A DNA stretch of 64,000 nt from Pseudomonas rhizosphaerae (GTDB lineage Bacteria; Pseudomonadota; Gammaproteobacteria; Pseudomonadales; Pseudomonadaceae). Positions 36,987 to 46,796 of this stretch are shown here, one piece after another (the first letter of the stretch is position 1; every line of letters begins with the position of its first letter). The notes below the pieces were generated by a model that saw only the letters and a program-made list of their open reading frames with translations, ran no database searches and was not told where the DNA came from. The DNA lies in assembly GCF_000761155.1 (NCBI RefSeq), contig NZ_CP009533.1:868001-932000 (forward strand), read 5' to 3'. The position numbers and the translations under genes were made by a program.

Positions 36987-38525
36987 TCAGGACGCTTCTT
37001 CGTCCGGCCCATCGCGGGCGATGCGCGCATTCTCCTGCTTCCAGTGCAGAGCGATCAGCAGCAGGGTCGGCACGCCCAGCAAGGCCGTGATCAGGAAGAA
37101 ATTGTGGTAGCCGAATTTCTCAACCATGACCCCTGAATAGCCCCCGATCAGGCGCGGCAGCAGGAGCATGATGGAGCTGAGCAGTGCGTACTGCGTCGCC
37201 GAGAACTTGAGGTTGGTCAGGCTCGACAGGTAGGCAACGAAGGCAGAGGTCGCCAGCCCGGAGCTGAAGTTGTCCAGCGAGATGGTCAGCACCAGCATCT
37301 GCAGATTCGGTCCCATGTCGGCCAGCATCAGGAACAGCAGGTTGGTCCCCGCCGAGGTGATGCCGCCGATGAACAGAATGGGCAGGATGCCGAAGCGCAC
37401 GATCAGCAGCCCGCCGAAACCGGCGCCGAGCAGGGTCATGATCAGGCCGAAGATCTTGCTGACGCTGGCGATCTGGTCCTTGGTGAAACCCTGGTCGATA
37501 TAGAAGACATTGGCCATGACCCCCATGACCGTGTCCGACATTCGGTAGGTGGCGATCAGCCCCAGCAACAGCAAGGCCTGCCAGCGGTAGCGCAGGATGA
37601 AGTCGTTGATCGGGGTGAGCACCGGTGCCAGCCCGCGGCGTCCGAACGAGGACAGGCAGACGGCGGTGAGGATAATGTAGAGCAGGGCACGCAGGAAGGC
37701 TCGGTCCTCGAGCAGCAGGTCGATCAGGCTCTGGCTGCCGAACAGCACACTGGCGAAATCGGTGTTGTACAGCTGGGTGAACATGGCCGGTACCGACACC
37801 AGCAGCACGATCAACACGAACACCGACATCAGCTGATGGCTGAAGCCATAGCGCGCCGCAGACAGTTGCGTGCGCAGGGCAACCGGTGGCTCTCGCATGA
37901 CCAGCGTAGTGATCAGAGCCGGCACCATCAATACGCCAAACAGCAGATACGTGTTGGCCCAGGCCTGATGCAGATAGGCGAACCCGGTGGAGCCGAAACC
38001 TTCGGCGAAATACAGTGCGCCGGCGGTGGCCAGCAGTGCAGCCACGCGGTAGCCGGCCATGTAGCTGGCGGCGAGGGCGGCCTGGCGCTGGTCTTCGGCG
38101 ATTTCCAGGCGGTAGGCATCCACCGCGATGTCCTGGGTGGCCGAGGCGAACGCGACCACCACGGCGATTGCGATCAACCACGACAGATGCTTTTGCGGGT
38201 CGCAGAAACTCATGCCCACCAGGCCAAGAATCACCAGTGCCTGGGCCAGCACCAGCCATGAGCGACGCCGCCCCAGCTTGCCGAGCAGCGGCAGTCGCCA
38301 CTGGTCGAGCAGCGGCGACCACACCCATTTGAAGGCATAGGCCAGACCGATAAGGCTGGCGTAACCGATGGTTTCACGGGCGACGCCCGCTTCACGCAAC
38401 CACACCGACAGGGTTGAAAACACCAGCATGTACGGCAGGCCGGCAGCGAAACCGAGCAGCAGAAGCACAACGGTGGAAGGGCTGGCATAAGCGGCGAGCG
38501 CGGCGCGCCAGGTTTTACGGGGCAT
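36987..38525 (-). CDS. ampG: Muropeptide permease AmpG (MFS)
   Basis: This 512-residue inner-membrane MFS transporter imports GlcNAc-anhydro-muropeptides released during wall turnover. Import feeds recycling and, where present, AmpR-controlled ampC induction. AmpG marks are LLLLGFAAGLPYMLVFSTLSVWL (continuing EAG), FKWVWSPLLDQWRLP, RRSWLVLAQ and QDIAVDAYRLEI; 12-14 hydrophobic helices follow. In P. aeruginosa, ampG has a similar position near yajQ and mscS genes (from memory). It fits the murein theme of this window. Confidence 0.93.
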   Translation of the reverse strand: MPRKTWRAALAAYASPSTVVLLLLGFAAGLPYMLVFSTLSVWLREAGVARETIGYASLIGLAYAFKWVWSPLLDQWRLPLLGKLGRRRSWLVLAQALVILGLVGMSFCDPQKHLSWLIAIAVVVAFASATQDIAVDAYRLEIAEDQRQAALAASYMAGYRVAALLATAGALYFAEGFGSTGFAYLHQAWANTYLLFGVLMVPALITTLVMREPPVALRTQLSAARYGFSHQLMSVFVLIVLLVSVPAMFTQLYNTDFASVLFGSQSLIDLLLEDRAFLRALLYIILTAVCLSSFGRRGLAPVLTPINDFILRYRWQALLLLGLIATYRMSDTVMGVMANVFYIDQGFTKDQIASVSKIFGLIMTLLGAGFGGLLIVRFGILPILFIGGITSAGTNLLFLMLADMGPNLQMLVLTISLDNFSSGLATSAFVAYLSSLTNLKFSATQYALLSSIMLLLPRLIGGYSGVMVEKFGYHNFFLITALLGVPTLLLIALHWKQENARIARDGPDEEAS

Positions 38526-38566
38526 GGGCTGGAATCTGCCTCAGTTTGCGAAACAAAGCGCGCACT

Positions 38567-38935
38567 CTAACCGCATGCTTGCTCCGGACGCCAGCCATGG
38601 CGTGCCATATCCACACGATTCTTCATGATCAGGACGCCTTCGCTGCGCAGCCGCGCGCGTTGCTCGGCACCGCTGCAAGTGCCTGCATCCAAGCTCAGGC
38701 GCCCACCGGCGGCAACCACGCGGTGCCAGGGCAGGCGGGTGCCGTCCGGCAGTTGGCTCAAGGTGCGCCCGACCCACCGTGCCGCGCGACCGAGCATGGC
38801 CAGCTCGGCAAGTTGCCCATAGGTCACTACCTTGCCCTCCGGCACCTGGGCCAGCACGGTGTACAGCGCAGTGCGGCGAATGGCCGCAGTGTGATCGGCT
38901 GTGTTGTGCAGTTGAGAATTGAACTCGTCTGTCAT
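38567..38935 (-). CDS. Alkyltransferase-like (ATL) DNA-lesion-binding protein
   Basis: This 122-residue member of the MGMT/Ogt C-terminal fold has the active-site motif as PWHRVV (Trp70) instead of PCHRV. ATL proteins with Trp at the cysteine position bind O6-alkylguanine without repairing it and flag the lesion for nucleotide excision repair. Other family marks are VPEGKVVTYGQLAELAM, RWVGRTLSQLP and LRSEGV. The missing cysteine is characteristic of the subfamily, not a mutation. It is divergent from the DUF481 gene. Confidence 0.93.
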   Translation of the reverse strand: MTDEFNSQLHNTADHTAAIRRTALYTVLAQVPEGKVVTYGQLAELAMLGRAARWVGRTLSQLPDGTRLPWHRVVAAGGRLSLDAGTCSGAEQRARLRSEGVLIMKNRVDMARHGWRPEQACG

Positions 38936-39016
38936 CTGGGTGTCTGTCCTTGCTCGGATCCATTCCTACCGAATAATGCCGCATTTCCTACACATCAGAG
39001 CCCCCAGAAACTGCCT

Positions 39017-40024
39017 ATGTTGCTTAGAACCGTGCTGTGCCTCGCTGTGGCTTCCGCCTCTACCGTGACCTTCGCCGACACTGTCTGGCTGAAAAATGGT
39101 GACCGCATCTCCGGCAAGATTACCGTGTTCGACGGTGGCAAGCTGATGGTCAAGACCGAATACGGTGGGTCGATTCCCCTGGACTGGAAACAGATCAAGA
39201 CCATGGAGAGCGATCAGGAGTTGCTGGTCAAGCAAGATGACTACATGGGCGAGAAAGCCAAGACGATAAAGGCCGCTGACGACGGCAAGGTCATTTTGCA
39301 GAACGGCGAGGCGCCCAAGACCGTCGAGCTGGCCAGCATCCAGCAGATCATCAAGCCCAAGCCCGTGGTCACCGACCTGCAGATCAAGGGCAACGTCGAC
39401 ATGGGCCTGGACTACAAACGCGCCGAAACCGATACCGATGACTACAACGTTGCCTTCAAGACCACTGCCCGGCACGGCAAGTGGCGGCATATCGGCTCGG
39501 GCGAGTACAACCGCGAGTCCCAGGACAGCGTCGTCACCACCGACAATTTCGACCTGGAATACTCGCTCGATCGCTTCCTGACCGATCAGTGGTTCTGGCA
39601 GGGTCGCGTGGACTACAAGCGCGACAAAATCGAAGACCTCGAGCGCCAGCGTACCGTGGGTACCGGCCCCGGCTACCAGTTCTGGGACGACGAGCTGGGC
39701 GCATTCTCCCTGGGTGGCCTGATCAACCGTACCGACTACCAGTACACCGATGGTGACAAGGACCGTTTCTATTCGGTGGCCATGAAGTGGGACTACAACC
39801 GCTACCTGATCGGCAAGACCGTCGAGTTCTTCACCAACGGTGAACTCGGCAAGCCGATCGGCAATGTGGCCGATTACAGCCTGGATGCCGAAGTGGGCCT
39901 GCGCTACAAGGTCACCGAATGGGCTTCGCTGAACCTCAAGGCGGAGAAAGACCTGGTCAGCGGTACCGATGCCGCCGACCTCGACACCACGCGCTATACC
40001 GCGGGTTTCGGTGTTGCCTGGTAA
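39017..40024 (+). CDS. DUF481 outer-membrane-type protein (YdiY-like)
   Basis: This 335-residue exported protein has a signal peptide (MLLRTVLCLAVASASTVTFA), a small beta-rich N-terminal domain (TVWLKNGDRISGKITVFDGG, GGSIPLDWKQIKTM) and a DUF481 C-terminal domain. That domain has alternating aromatic/polar strands (NVDMGLDYKRAET, LEYSLDRFLTDQWFWQGRVD, TRYTAGFGVAW) ending in an aromatic residue, as in outer-membrane beta barrels. The function of the family is not established. The start at 39017 gives a clean signal peptide. Confidence 0.9.
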   Translation: MLLRTVLCLAVASASTVTFADTVWLKNGDRISGKITVFDGGKLMVKTEYGGSIPLDWKQIKTMESDQELLVKQDDYMGEKAKTIKAADDGKVILQNGEAPKTVELASIQQIIKPKPVVTDLQIKGNVDMGLDYKRAETDTDDYNVAFKTTARHGKWRHIGSGEYNRESQDSVVTTDNFDLEYSLDRFLTDQWFWQGRVDYKRDKIEDLERQRTVGTGPGYQFWDDELGAFSLGGLINRTDYQYTDGDKDRFYSVAMKWDYNRYLIGKTVEFFTNGELGKPIGNVADYSLDAEVGLRYKVTEWASLNLKAEKDLVSGTDAADLDTTRYTAGFGVAW

Positions 40025-40045
40025 CATTGCAATACGCCGACACAT

Positions 40046-40081
40046 GTCCGCGAAGCCCCGATCCATGCGGGTTTCGCGGAC
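40046..40081 (+). other. Hairpin downstream of the DUF481 gene
   Basis: GTCCGCGAA (40046-40054) pairs perfectly with TTCGCGGAC (40073-40081). It lacks a T run, so termination is uncertain; it may instead protect the mRNA 3' end. Confidence 0.5.
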
Positions 40082-40180
40082 TTGTGCGGACCGACTGATT
40101 GGCCCCTGCCTTGAATTAACGATTTATTGACGTCATCTAGGGTCTACTGGAAGGCATTCTTCCGTAGAGGAAACCATTTG

Positions 40181-40672
40181 ATGCGCGCTTTTCTATTGCT
40201 GTTCCTGTTGTTCCCCGTGCTGGAACTGTACGTCTTCTTCAAGGTGAGCACGGCCATCGGGTTCTTTCCCGCGCTGCTGCTCATCATCGCCGGCTCGGCG
40301 CTGGGCGTGCTGGTGCTGCGCGTGGCCGGCCTGGCCACGGTGCTGCGTACCCGCGCCAGCCTGCAGCGTGGCGAGCTGCCCGCCGAACAGATGTTCAATG
40401 GCCTGGTGACTGCCATGGGCGGTATCCTGCTGATCGTCCCCGGCTTCATCAGCGATGTGCTGGGGGTGCTGTGCCTGCTGCCGTTCACGCGGCATTTCCT
40501 GATTCGCAAGGTGCGCGAGCGTGCCCAGGCGCAGGCCATGCGCCAGCGTGCTTTCGCCGACGACATGCCGTCGCCCGGTGCCCCCAGCCAGGCCTACCGC
40601 GCCCATGTGATCGAGGGGGAAGTCATCGAAGGCGAAGTGGTCGGCCGCGACACGGATCGCAGCGGGCGCTGA
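40181..40672 (+). CDS. fxsA: FxsA family membrane protein
   Basis: This 163-residue small inner-membrane protein has hydrophobic segments at about residues 1-20, 25-45 and 70-100 (MRAFLLLFLLFPVLELYVFF, MGGILLIVPGFISDVLGVL) and a charged cytoplasmic tail. In E. coli FxsA relieves F-plasmid exclusion of phage T7 when overexpressed; its normal role is unknown. Placement just upstream of groES is widespread. The start at 40181 follows AGAGGAAACC. Confidence 0.93.
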   Translation: MRAFLLLFLLFPVLELYVFFKVSTAIGFFPALLLIIAGSALGVLVLRVAGLATVLRTRASLQRGELPAEQMFNGLVTAMGGILLIVPGFISDVLGVLCLLPFTRHFLIRKVRERAQAQAMRQRAFADDMPSPGAPSQAYRAHVIEGEVIEGEVVGRDTDRSGR

Positions 40673-40691
40673 AAACCCTTCGCACCCTGTC

Positions 40692-40719
40692 AACGGCGCC
40701 CTCGGGCGCCGTTTCTTTT
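40692..40719 (+). terminator. Rho-independent terminator after fxsA
   Basis: AACGGCGCCC-TC-GGGCGCCGTT followed by TCTTTT, 20 bp past the fxsA stop, insulates groES-groEL. Confidence 0.92.
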
Positions 40720-40752
40720 GCCCTTTTTCCTGCAAATTTTTTCACCCTGGCC

Positions 40753-40780
40753 CTTGTAATCCCGCGCGCCGACCTCATGT
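40753..40780 (+). promoter_or_regulatory. Sigma32-type heat-shock promoter of groES-groEL
   Basis: CTTGTAA (40753-40759) and CCTCATGT (40773-40780), 13 bp apart, closely match the sigma32 consensus CTTGAAA / CCCCATNT. It gives a leader of about 130 nt before groES. I saw no CIRCE repeat, consistent with sigma32 rather than HrcA control. Confidence 0.75.
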
Positions 40781-40920
40781 ATGGGTCACCGCAAGGTCTG
40801 TGGCATCAGCGCCACACATGTTTCCGCGTCTTGCCGTGCAAGGCGCGACCGGTTACGCCGGAAGATCCACACCGCCGGTACACACCGGCCGATGAAAACC
40901 ATAATTAGGAGAGATCGACA

Positions 40921-41214
40921 ATGAAGCTTCGCCCTCTGCATGACCGCGTCGTTATCCGTCGCAGCGAAGAAGAGTCCAAAACCGCTGGCGGTATCGTTCT
41001 GCCAGGTTCGGCCGCTGAAAAACCCAACCGTGGCGAGATTGTCGCAGTGGGCACCGGCAAGATCCTGGATAGCGGCGAAGTCCGCGCGCTGGCCGTCAAA
41101 GTGGGTGACAAGGTGGTTTTCGGCCCTTACTCGGGCAGCAACACCGTCAAGGTCGACGGCGAAGACCTGCTGGTGATGAGCGAGAACGAAATCCTCGCCG
41201 TCGTCGAAGGCTGA
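40921..41214 (+). CDS. groES: Co-chaperonin GroES
   Basis: This 97-residue co-chaperonin caps the GroEL ring. It starts [20 protein letters not shown], has the mobile-loop region [11 protein letters not shown], the roof segment [11 protein letters not shown] and [14 protein letters not shown]. The ATG follows AGGAGAGATCGAC. groEL follows 45 bp later, in one operon. Confidence 0.99.
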   Translation: MKLRPLHDRVVIRRSEEESKTAGGIVLPGSAAEKPNRGEIVAVGTGKILDSGEVRALAVKVGDKVVFGPYSGSNTVKVDGEDLLVMSENEILAVVEG

Positions 41215-41223
41215 TACCACTGA

Positions 41224-42906
<1,683 letters not shown>

Positions 42907-42940
42907 GCGAGCCCTCGCGCTCTACCTGTTTGCAGGTAAG

Positions 42941-42974
42941 AAAAACCCCGGCCAGTCGTGGCCGGGGTTTTTTT
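42941..42974 (+). terminator. Rho-independent terminator after groEL
   Basis: CCCCGGCC-AGTCGT-GGCCGGGG followed by seven T residues (A run on the left arm too). A smaller perfect hairpin, TACCTG-TTTG-CAGGTA, lies at 42923-42938. Confidence 0.95.
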
Positions 42975-43041
42975 ATGCCTGCCCAGCCTATAAGCTGCGC
43001 GAGCCCCGCCGGGGCGACAGCAGCACTCGGAGACCCTGCCC

Positions 43042-43725
43042 ATGCGCATCCTACTGGTTGAAGACAATCGCGATATCCTGGCCAACCTGGCCGATTACCT
43101 GGGTATGAAAGGCTACACCGTCGACTGCGCCCAGGACGGCCTGTCCGGTCTGCACCTGGCGGCGACCGAGCACTATGACCTGATCGTGCTCGACATCATG
43201 CTTCCGGGCATCGACGGCTATACCCTGTGCAAGCGCCTGCGCGAGGACGCCCGGCGCGATACGCCGGTGATCATGCTGACCGCGCGCGACCAGTTGGATG
43301 ACCGCCTGCAAGGCTTTCGTTCCGGTGCCGACGACTACCTGCTCAAGCCATTCGCCCTGTCCGAGCTGGCGGCGCGCATCGAGGCGGTCCTGCGCCGCGC
43401 CCAGGGCGGTGGACGCCGCTCGTTGCAGGTCGGCGATCTGATCTACGACCTCGACACCCTCGAAGTCACCCGCGAGGGCCGGCTGCTCAAGTTGAACCCT
43501 GTAGGCCTCAAGCTCCTCGCCGTGCTGATGCAGAAAAGCCCCCATGTGCTGCGCCGCGAAGTGCTGGAAGAGGCCCTGTGGGGCGACGATTGCCCCGACA
43601 GCGACAGCCTGCGCAGCCACGTCCATCAGTTGCGCCAGGTGATCGACAAACCGTTCGACAAGCCTCTACTGCATACCGTGCATGGCGTAGGCTACCGCCT
43701 CGCCGAAGGCCGCGATGGAGTTTAA
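43042..43725 (+). CDS. colR: Response regulator ColR (OmpR/PhoB type)
   Basis: This 227-residue regulator has a receiver domain (phosphorylated Asp51 in LIVLDIMLPG; Lys in LLKPFALSE) and a C-terminal winged helix (PHVLRREVLEEALWGDD, HTVHGVGYRLAEG). ColR controls envelope genes and membrane integrity, zinc/iron tolerance and root colonisation in P. putida and P. fluorescens. The identity rests on the pairing with a ColS-type kinase and on the methyltransferase-WapQ genes that follow, its known regulon. It overlaps colS by 11 nt. Confidence 0.92.
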   Translation: MRILLVEDNRDILANLADYLGMKGYTVDCAQDGLSGLHLAATEHYDLIVLDIMLPGIDGYTLCKRLREDARRDTPVIMLTARDQLDDRLQGFRSGADDYLLKPFALSELAARIEAVLRRAQGGGRRSLQVGDLIYDLDTLEVTREGRLLKLNPVGLKLLAVLMQKSPHVLRREVLEEALWGDDCPDSDSLRSHVHQLRQVIDKPFDKPLLHTVHGVGYRLAEGRDGV

Positions 43726-45004
43726 GCAGAGCCTTGCGCAACGCATCATCATCGCCTTTGCCTTGATGAGCGCTTTGGTGGCTGGTGCGTTCGCGGTCGG
43801 TATCGTGGCCACCGTGCACCTGGTGGAAGAACGACTGATTTCCGCAGGCCTGGGCGGCGATCTGCAGCGTCTGCTGCTGATGGACAACGCTGCCGACTGG
43901 AACCACCGCCCCGAACCCGACCAGTTGTTCTATTACGATAGCGGTCCGGGCGACTTCGAGCTGGCGGCGGATGTGAAACACCTGCCGGCCGGCTTCCACG
44001 AAGTGTTTCGCGGCAAGCTGTCCTACCATGCGATGGTTCAGGTGGTCGATGGCCGTCGTTACGCCCTGCTGCAGGACCAGAGCGATTTCGAAGAGCGCGA
44101 ACGTGTGCTGTTCGCCGTGGTGCTGGTGGGTTTCGTCCTCAGCCTGGCGTTGGCGATCTTTCTGGGCTGGGTGCTGGCGCGTAAGGTCATGGCGCCCGTG
44201 GTGCGCCTGGCGCGCCAGGTCCGCCATCGTGACCAGATCCTTGGCCTGGCCCCGCCCCTGGCGCCGGACTACACCGCCGACGAAGTCGGTGAGCTGGCCG
44301 TGGCCTTCGATGCCACCCTTGGCCGCCTGCGCGATGCGCTGACCCGCGAGCGCCTGTTCACCAGCGACGTCAGCCATGAATTGCGCACCCCGCTGATGGT
44401 ATTGGCCAGTTCCTGCGAACTGTTGCTGGAAAACCCGGCGCTGCCCGAGCGGTCGCGCGCCCAAGTGCAGCGCATCGCGCGCGCTTGCGAGGACATGCGC
44501 GATCTGGTGCAGACTTTCCTGATGCTGGCGCGCGCTCAGCGCGATGACAGTGGCCGCGTGGCACCGGCCACCCTTGGCCAGGTCGCCGAAGACCTGATGA
44601 CGCAATGGCGACCCGCGATCGAAAAGAAGGGCCTGAGCCTGGAGTTCGTCGCCGGAACGCCCCTGGCGCAGACCTACAACGGCACCTTTCTGCATGCGGT
44701 GATGGGCAACCTGTTGCGGAATGCCCTGCACTACACCGACCAGGGCTTCATCCGCCTGACACTCGGCGCAACCAGCTTCCATGTGGAAGACAGCGGCGTG
44801 GGCATTCCCGAAGCCCAGCGCGAAGCCATGTTCCAGCCGTTCGTACGAGGTCCGGAAAAACGTGGAGAAGGGCTGGGCCTGGGGTTGTCGCTGGTCCAGC
44901 GTATCTGCGAGGACCAGGGCTGGCAGGTGCAGCTGGAGACCGTCGAGCCTCACGGCTGCCGCTTCACCGTCGAACTGGGGCTGGGCAAGCAAACCGCGGC
45001 CTGA
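43715..45004 (+). CDS. colS: Sensor histidine kinase ColS
   Basis: This 429-residue kinase has transmembrane helices at about residues 10-35 and 131-153 around a roughly 95-residue periplasmic sensor, then a HAMP-like linker. The phosphoacceptor is His221 (SDVSHELRTPL), and the ATPase domain has GNLLRNALHYT, VEDSGVGIPEA and GLGLGLSLVQRI. The sensor ends in E126-E-R-E129, an ExxE motif next to the second helix that is reported to bind Fe(III)/Zn in P. putida ColS. Confidence 0.93.
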   Translation: MEFKQSLAQRIIIAFALMSALVAGAFAVGIVATVHLVEERLISAGLGGDLQRLLLMDNAADWNHRPEPDQLFYYDSGPGDFELAADVKHLPAGFHEVFRGKLSYHAMVQVVDGRRYALLQDQSDFEERERVLFAVVLVGFVLSLALAIFLGWVLARKVMAPVVRLARQVRHRDQILGLAPPLAPDYTADEVGELAVAFDATLGRLRDALTRERLFTSDVSHELRTPLMVLASSCELLLENPALPERSRAQVQRIARACEDMRDLVQTFLMLARAQRDDSGRVAPATLGQVAEDLMTQWRPAIEKKGLSLEFVAGTPLAQTYNGTFLHAVMGNLLRNALHYTDQGFIRLTLGATSFHVEDSGVGIPEAQREAMFQPFVRGPEKRGEGLGLGLSLVQRICEDQGWQVQLETVEPHGCRFTVELGLGKQTAA

Positions 45005-45067
45005 GGCTTGCTTCCCACGGCCGGATGCCTTTACTGTAGGAAATATCCTGTTTCAACTAGGAAATTT

Positions 45068-45083
45068 CTGACAAATTTTTCAC
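45068..45083 (+). promoter_or_regulatory. ColR-type binding site
   Basis: CTGACAAATTTTTCAC matches 15 of 16 positions of the P. putida ColR consensus as I recall it, YYNASNNYTTTTTCAC (A for Y at position 8). It is 68 bp before the methyltransferase gene, a known ColR target in relatives. Confidence 0.7.
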
Positions 45084-45150
45084 AGTGAGATGACCTGGCC
45101 ATGACGGTTGGATGAATAAGGTGTGCGCCACCTGTCCTGGAGCCGTGCCC

Positions 45151-45831
45151 ATGTCTGATCCCGTGAAGTTGGAATTTTCAGAAAAGTATGACCGCGCCCA
45201 CGCGCAGAAATATTTCGACAAGCACCGCAACAGCTTTGCTCGACGCATGTCCCACCGACGCGACGAACAACTGGCCCGCAAGGCGCTTGCCTTGATCGGC
45301 GAGCCTGGGCTGGTGCTGGACTTGCCCTGCGGCGCGGGGCGCTTCTGGCCATTGCTGGCCGAGAAACACAACCGAGTGATCATCGGCGCGGACAATTCGG
45401 CAGCCATGGTGGAAACCGCATGCGCGTCGCAACCGGCGCATATCGTGGAGCGCGTGCAGCCGTTGCAGACCTCGGCGTTCGACATTGCCTTGCCGGACAA
45501 TTCGGTGGACAGCATTTTCTGCATGAGGCTGTTGCACCACATCGGTGAAGCCGAGCATCGCATGACGATCCTCAAGCAGTTTCACCGGGTAACCCGTGAC
45601 AGTGTGGTGTTGTCGCTCTGGGTCGATGGCAACTTCAAGGCCTGGAAGCGTGAGCGGGCCGAGCAGCGTCGACGCCTGCGCAGTGAGCAGGACGAGTATC
45701 AGAACCGCTTCGTGTTGCCGGCGGCAACCGTGGAAGCGGAGTTCATCCAGGCCGGTTTCCGGATCCAGGAACGCCTGGACTTTTTGCCGATGTACGCCAT
45801 GTGGCGAGTATACGTTCTACGTAAGGGGTAA
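45151..45831 (+). CDS. SAM-dependent methyltransferase of the ColR regulon
   Basis: This 226-residue class I methyltransferase has motif I VLDLPCGAGRFWPLL (about residues 55-69), then IIGADNSAAMVE and SIFCMRLLHHIGEAEHR. The substrate is unknown; the gene pairs with a WapQ-type LPS-core kinase, so an envelope sugar or lipid is possible. I chose the ATG at 45151 because GGAG lies 8 nt upstream; an earlier in-frame ATG at 45112 would add 13 residues but has no good ribosome-binding site. It is 5 bp from the next gene. Confidence 0.88.
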   Translation: MSDPVKLEFSEKYDRAHAQKYFDKHRNSFARRMSHRRDEQLARKALALIGEPGLVLDLPCGAGRFWPLLAEKHNRVIIGADNSAAMVETACASQPAHIVERVQPLQTSAFDIALPDNSVDSIFCMRLLHHIGEAEHRMTILKQFHRVTRDSVVLSLWVDGNFKAWKRERAEQRRRLRSEQDEYQNRFVLPAATVEAEFIQAGFRIQERLDFLPMYAMWRVYVLRKG

Positions 45832-45836
45832 GCAGG

Positions 45837-46553
45837 ATGGTGGTTGAGGGCATGACGACAGGCACGGCGAGTGGCAAGGCCGGCTTCGATCACTATTGGC
45901 GGCAACAGGGCGCATGGGTCGAGGAGCCCAATGTGCGACGTGGCGGCGAAAGCGGCGTGCAGCGCCTGTTCGCGGCCGACGGGCAGATGATCTACGTCAA
46001 GCGTCAGGTCGGACACATCTACCGCAGCTGGTTGCATCCCTTCGGTCGTCCTACGGTATTGCGCGAGCGTGATGCGCTGACCGCGTTGTACCAGCTCGAC
46101 GTCAAGGTGCCGAAGATGATCTTCTGCGGCACCCAGCGCGACGAGAACAACGAGTGGCGAGCGCTGCTGGTGACCAAGTCGCTGGACGGTTTCGAGGAGT
46201 ACGAGCATTGGTTGCAGGGTGGGGGTCGCGAGCGTCATGGCGAAGCAGTCTACGAGCAGGTTCTGCAGAGCCTGGCGACCAATCTGGCGCGCATGCACCG
46301 CGGACGCTGGCAACACAGCTGCATCTACATCAAACACGTATTCGTCCGCGTGACGGGCGAGGGCAGCGCCGCACGCGGTGAGGTGGCGCTGCTGGACCTG
46401 GAGAAGTGTCGCCAACGCATGACCGCTCAGCAGGCCGCCTCACACGACATGAAGCAATTGCGTCGCCATTCGTCGTTCAGTGATCCGGACTGGCGTAAGC
46501 TGATCTACCTTTATGAGGCGGCATTCGGCAGCTCCATCAAAGGTTTAGAGTGA
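45837..46553 (+). CDS. WapQ/InaA-type LPS core kinase-like protein
   Basis: This 238-residue protein of the Kdo/WaaP/InaA kinase-like family probably phosphorylates sugars of the LPS core. Visible parts are GVQRLFAADGQMIYVKRQ (ATP-site Lys), RLVG-like ERDALTALYQLDVKVPKMIF, the catalytic-loop-like MHRGRWQHSCIYIKHVFV and the DFG-like segment VALLDLEKCRQR. In P. fluorescens the ColR-regulated methyltransferase/wapQ operon maintains LPS integrity. The start could also be 45852 (GAGG just upstream). The next gene overlaps its stop. Confidence 0.85.
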   Translation: MVVEGMTTGTASGKAGFDHYWRQQGAWVEEPNVRRGGESGVQRLFAADGQMIYVKRQVGHIYRSWLHPFGRPTVLRERDALTALYQLDVKVPKMIFCGTQRDENNEWRALLVTKSLDGFEEYEHWLQGGGRERHGEAVYEQVLQSLATNLARMHRGRWQHSCIYIKHVFVRVTGEGSAARGEVALLDLEKCRQRMTAQQAASHDMKQLRRHSSFSDPDWRKLIYLYEAAFGSSIKGLE

Positions 46554-46780
46554 TGAAACTAGAAATCGCACGAGGTTTGTTTCTGGTGGCGGCCCTTGGG
46601 GTAGCCACTGCGGCGGCAGCAGCGTGGGAACAACCGCGCTCGGCCATCCTCAGCGCTGCCCATGGCGAAGGCAACTGCCCATTGCCGCGCTCGCAGAAGG
46701 CGCACATCGCCGTGACCCCGGACAAGGATTTCATCCTGTTCATGCTGGGCCTGAGCCAAGGCGTACGCACTCAGGGCTGA
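46553..46780 (+). CDS. Small exported protein of unknown function
   Basis: This 75-residue protein has a clear signal peptide (MKLEIARGLFLVAALGVATA, ending near AAAAAWE), leaving a mature part of about 50 residues with one cysteine (GNCPLPRS). The ATG overlaps the stop of the kinase gene (TGATG), so it is coupled to the methyltransferase-kinase pair and presumably shares ColR control. I do not recognise the family. The mature sequence is balanced and ends before the convergent DUF1513 gene. Confidence 0.75.
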   Translation: MKLEIARGLFLVAALGVATAAAAAWEQPRSAILSAAHGEGNCPLPRSQKAHIAVTPDKDFILFMLGLSQGVRTQG

Positions 46781-46796
46781 TACGGTCGCGGGGCCG

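Noticed and set aside
40128..40135. TGACGTCA palindrome upstream of fxsA
   Set aside because: An 8-bp palindrome is expected by chance at this scale and no matching bacterial regulator is known to me.
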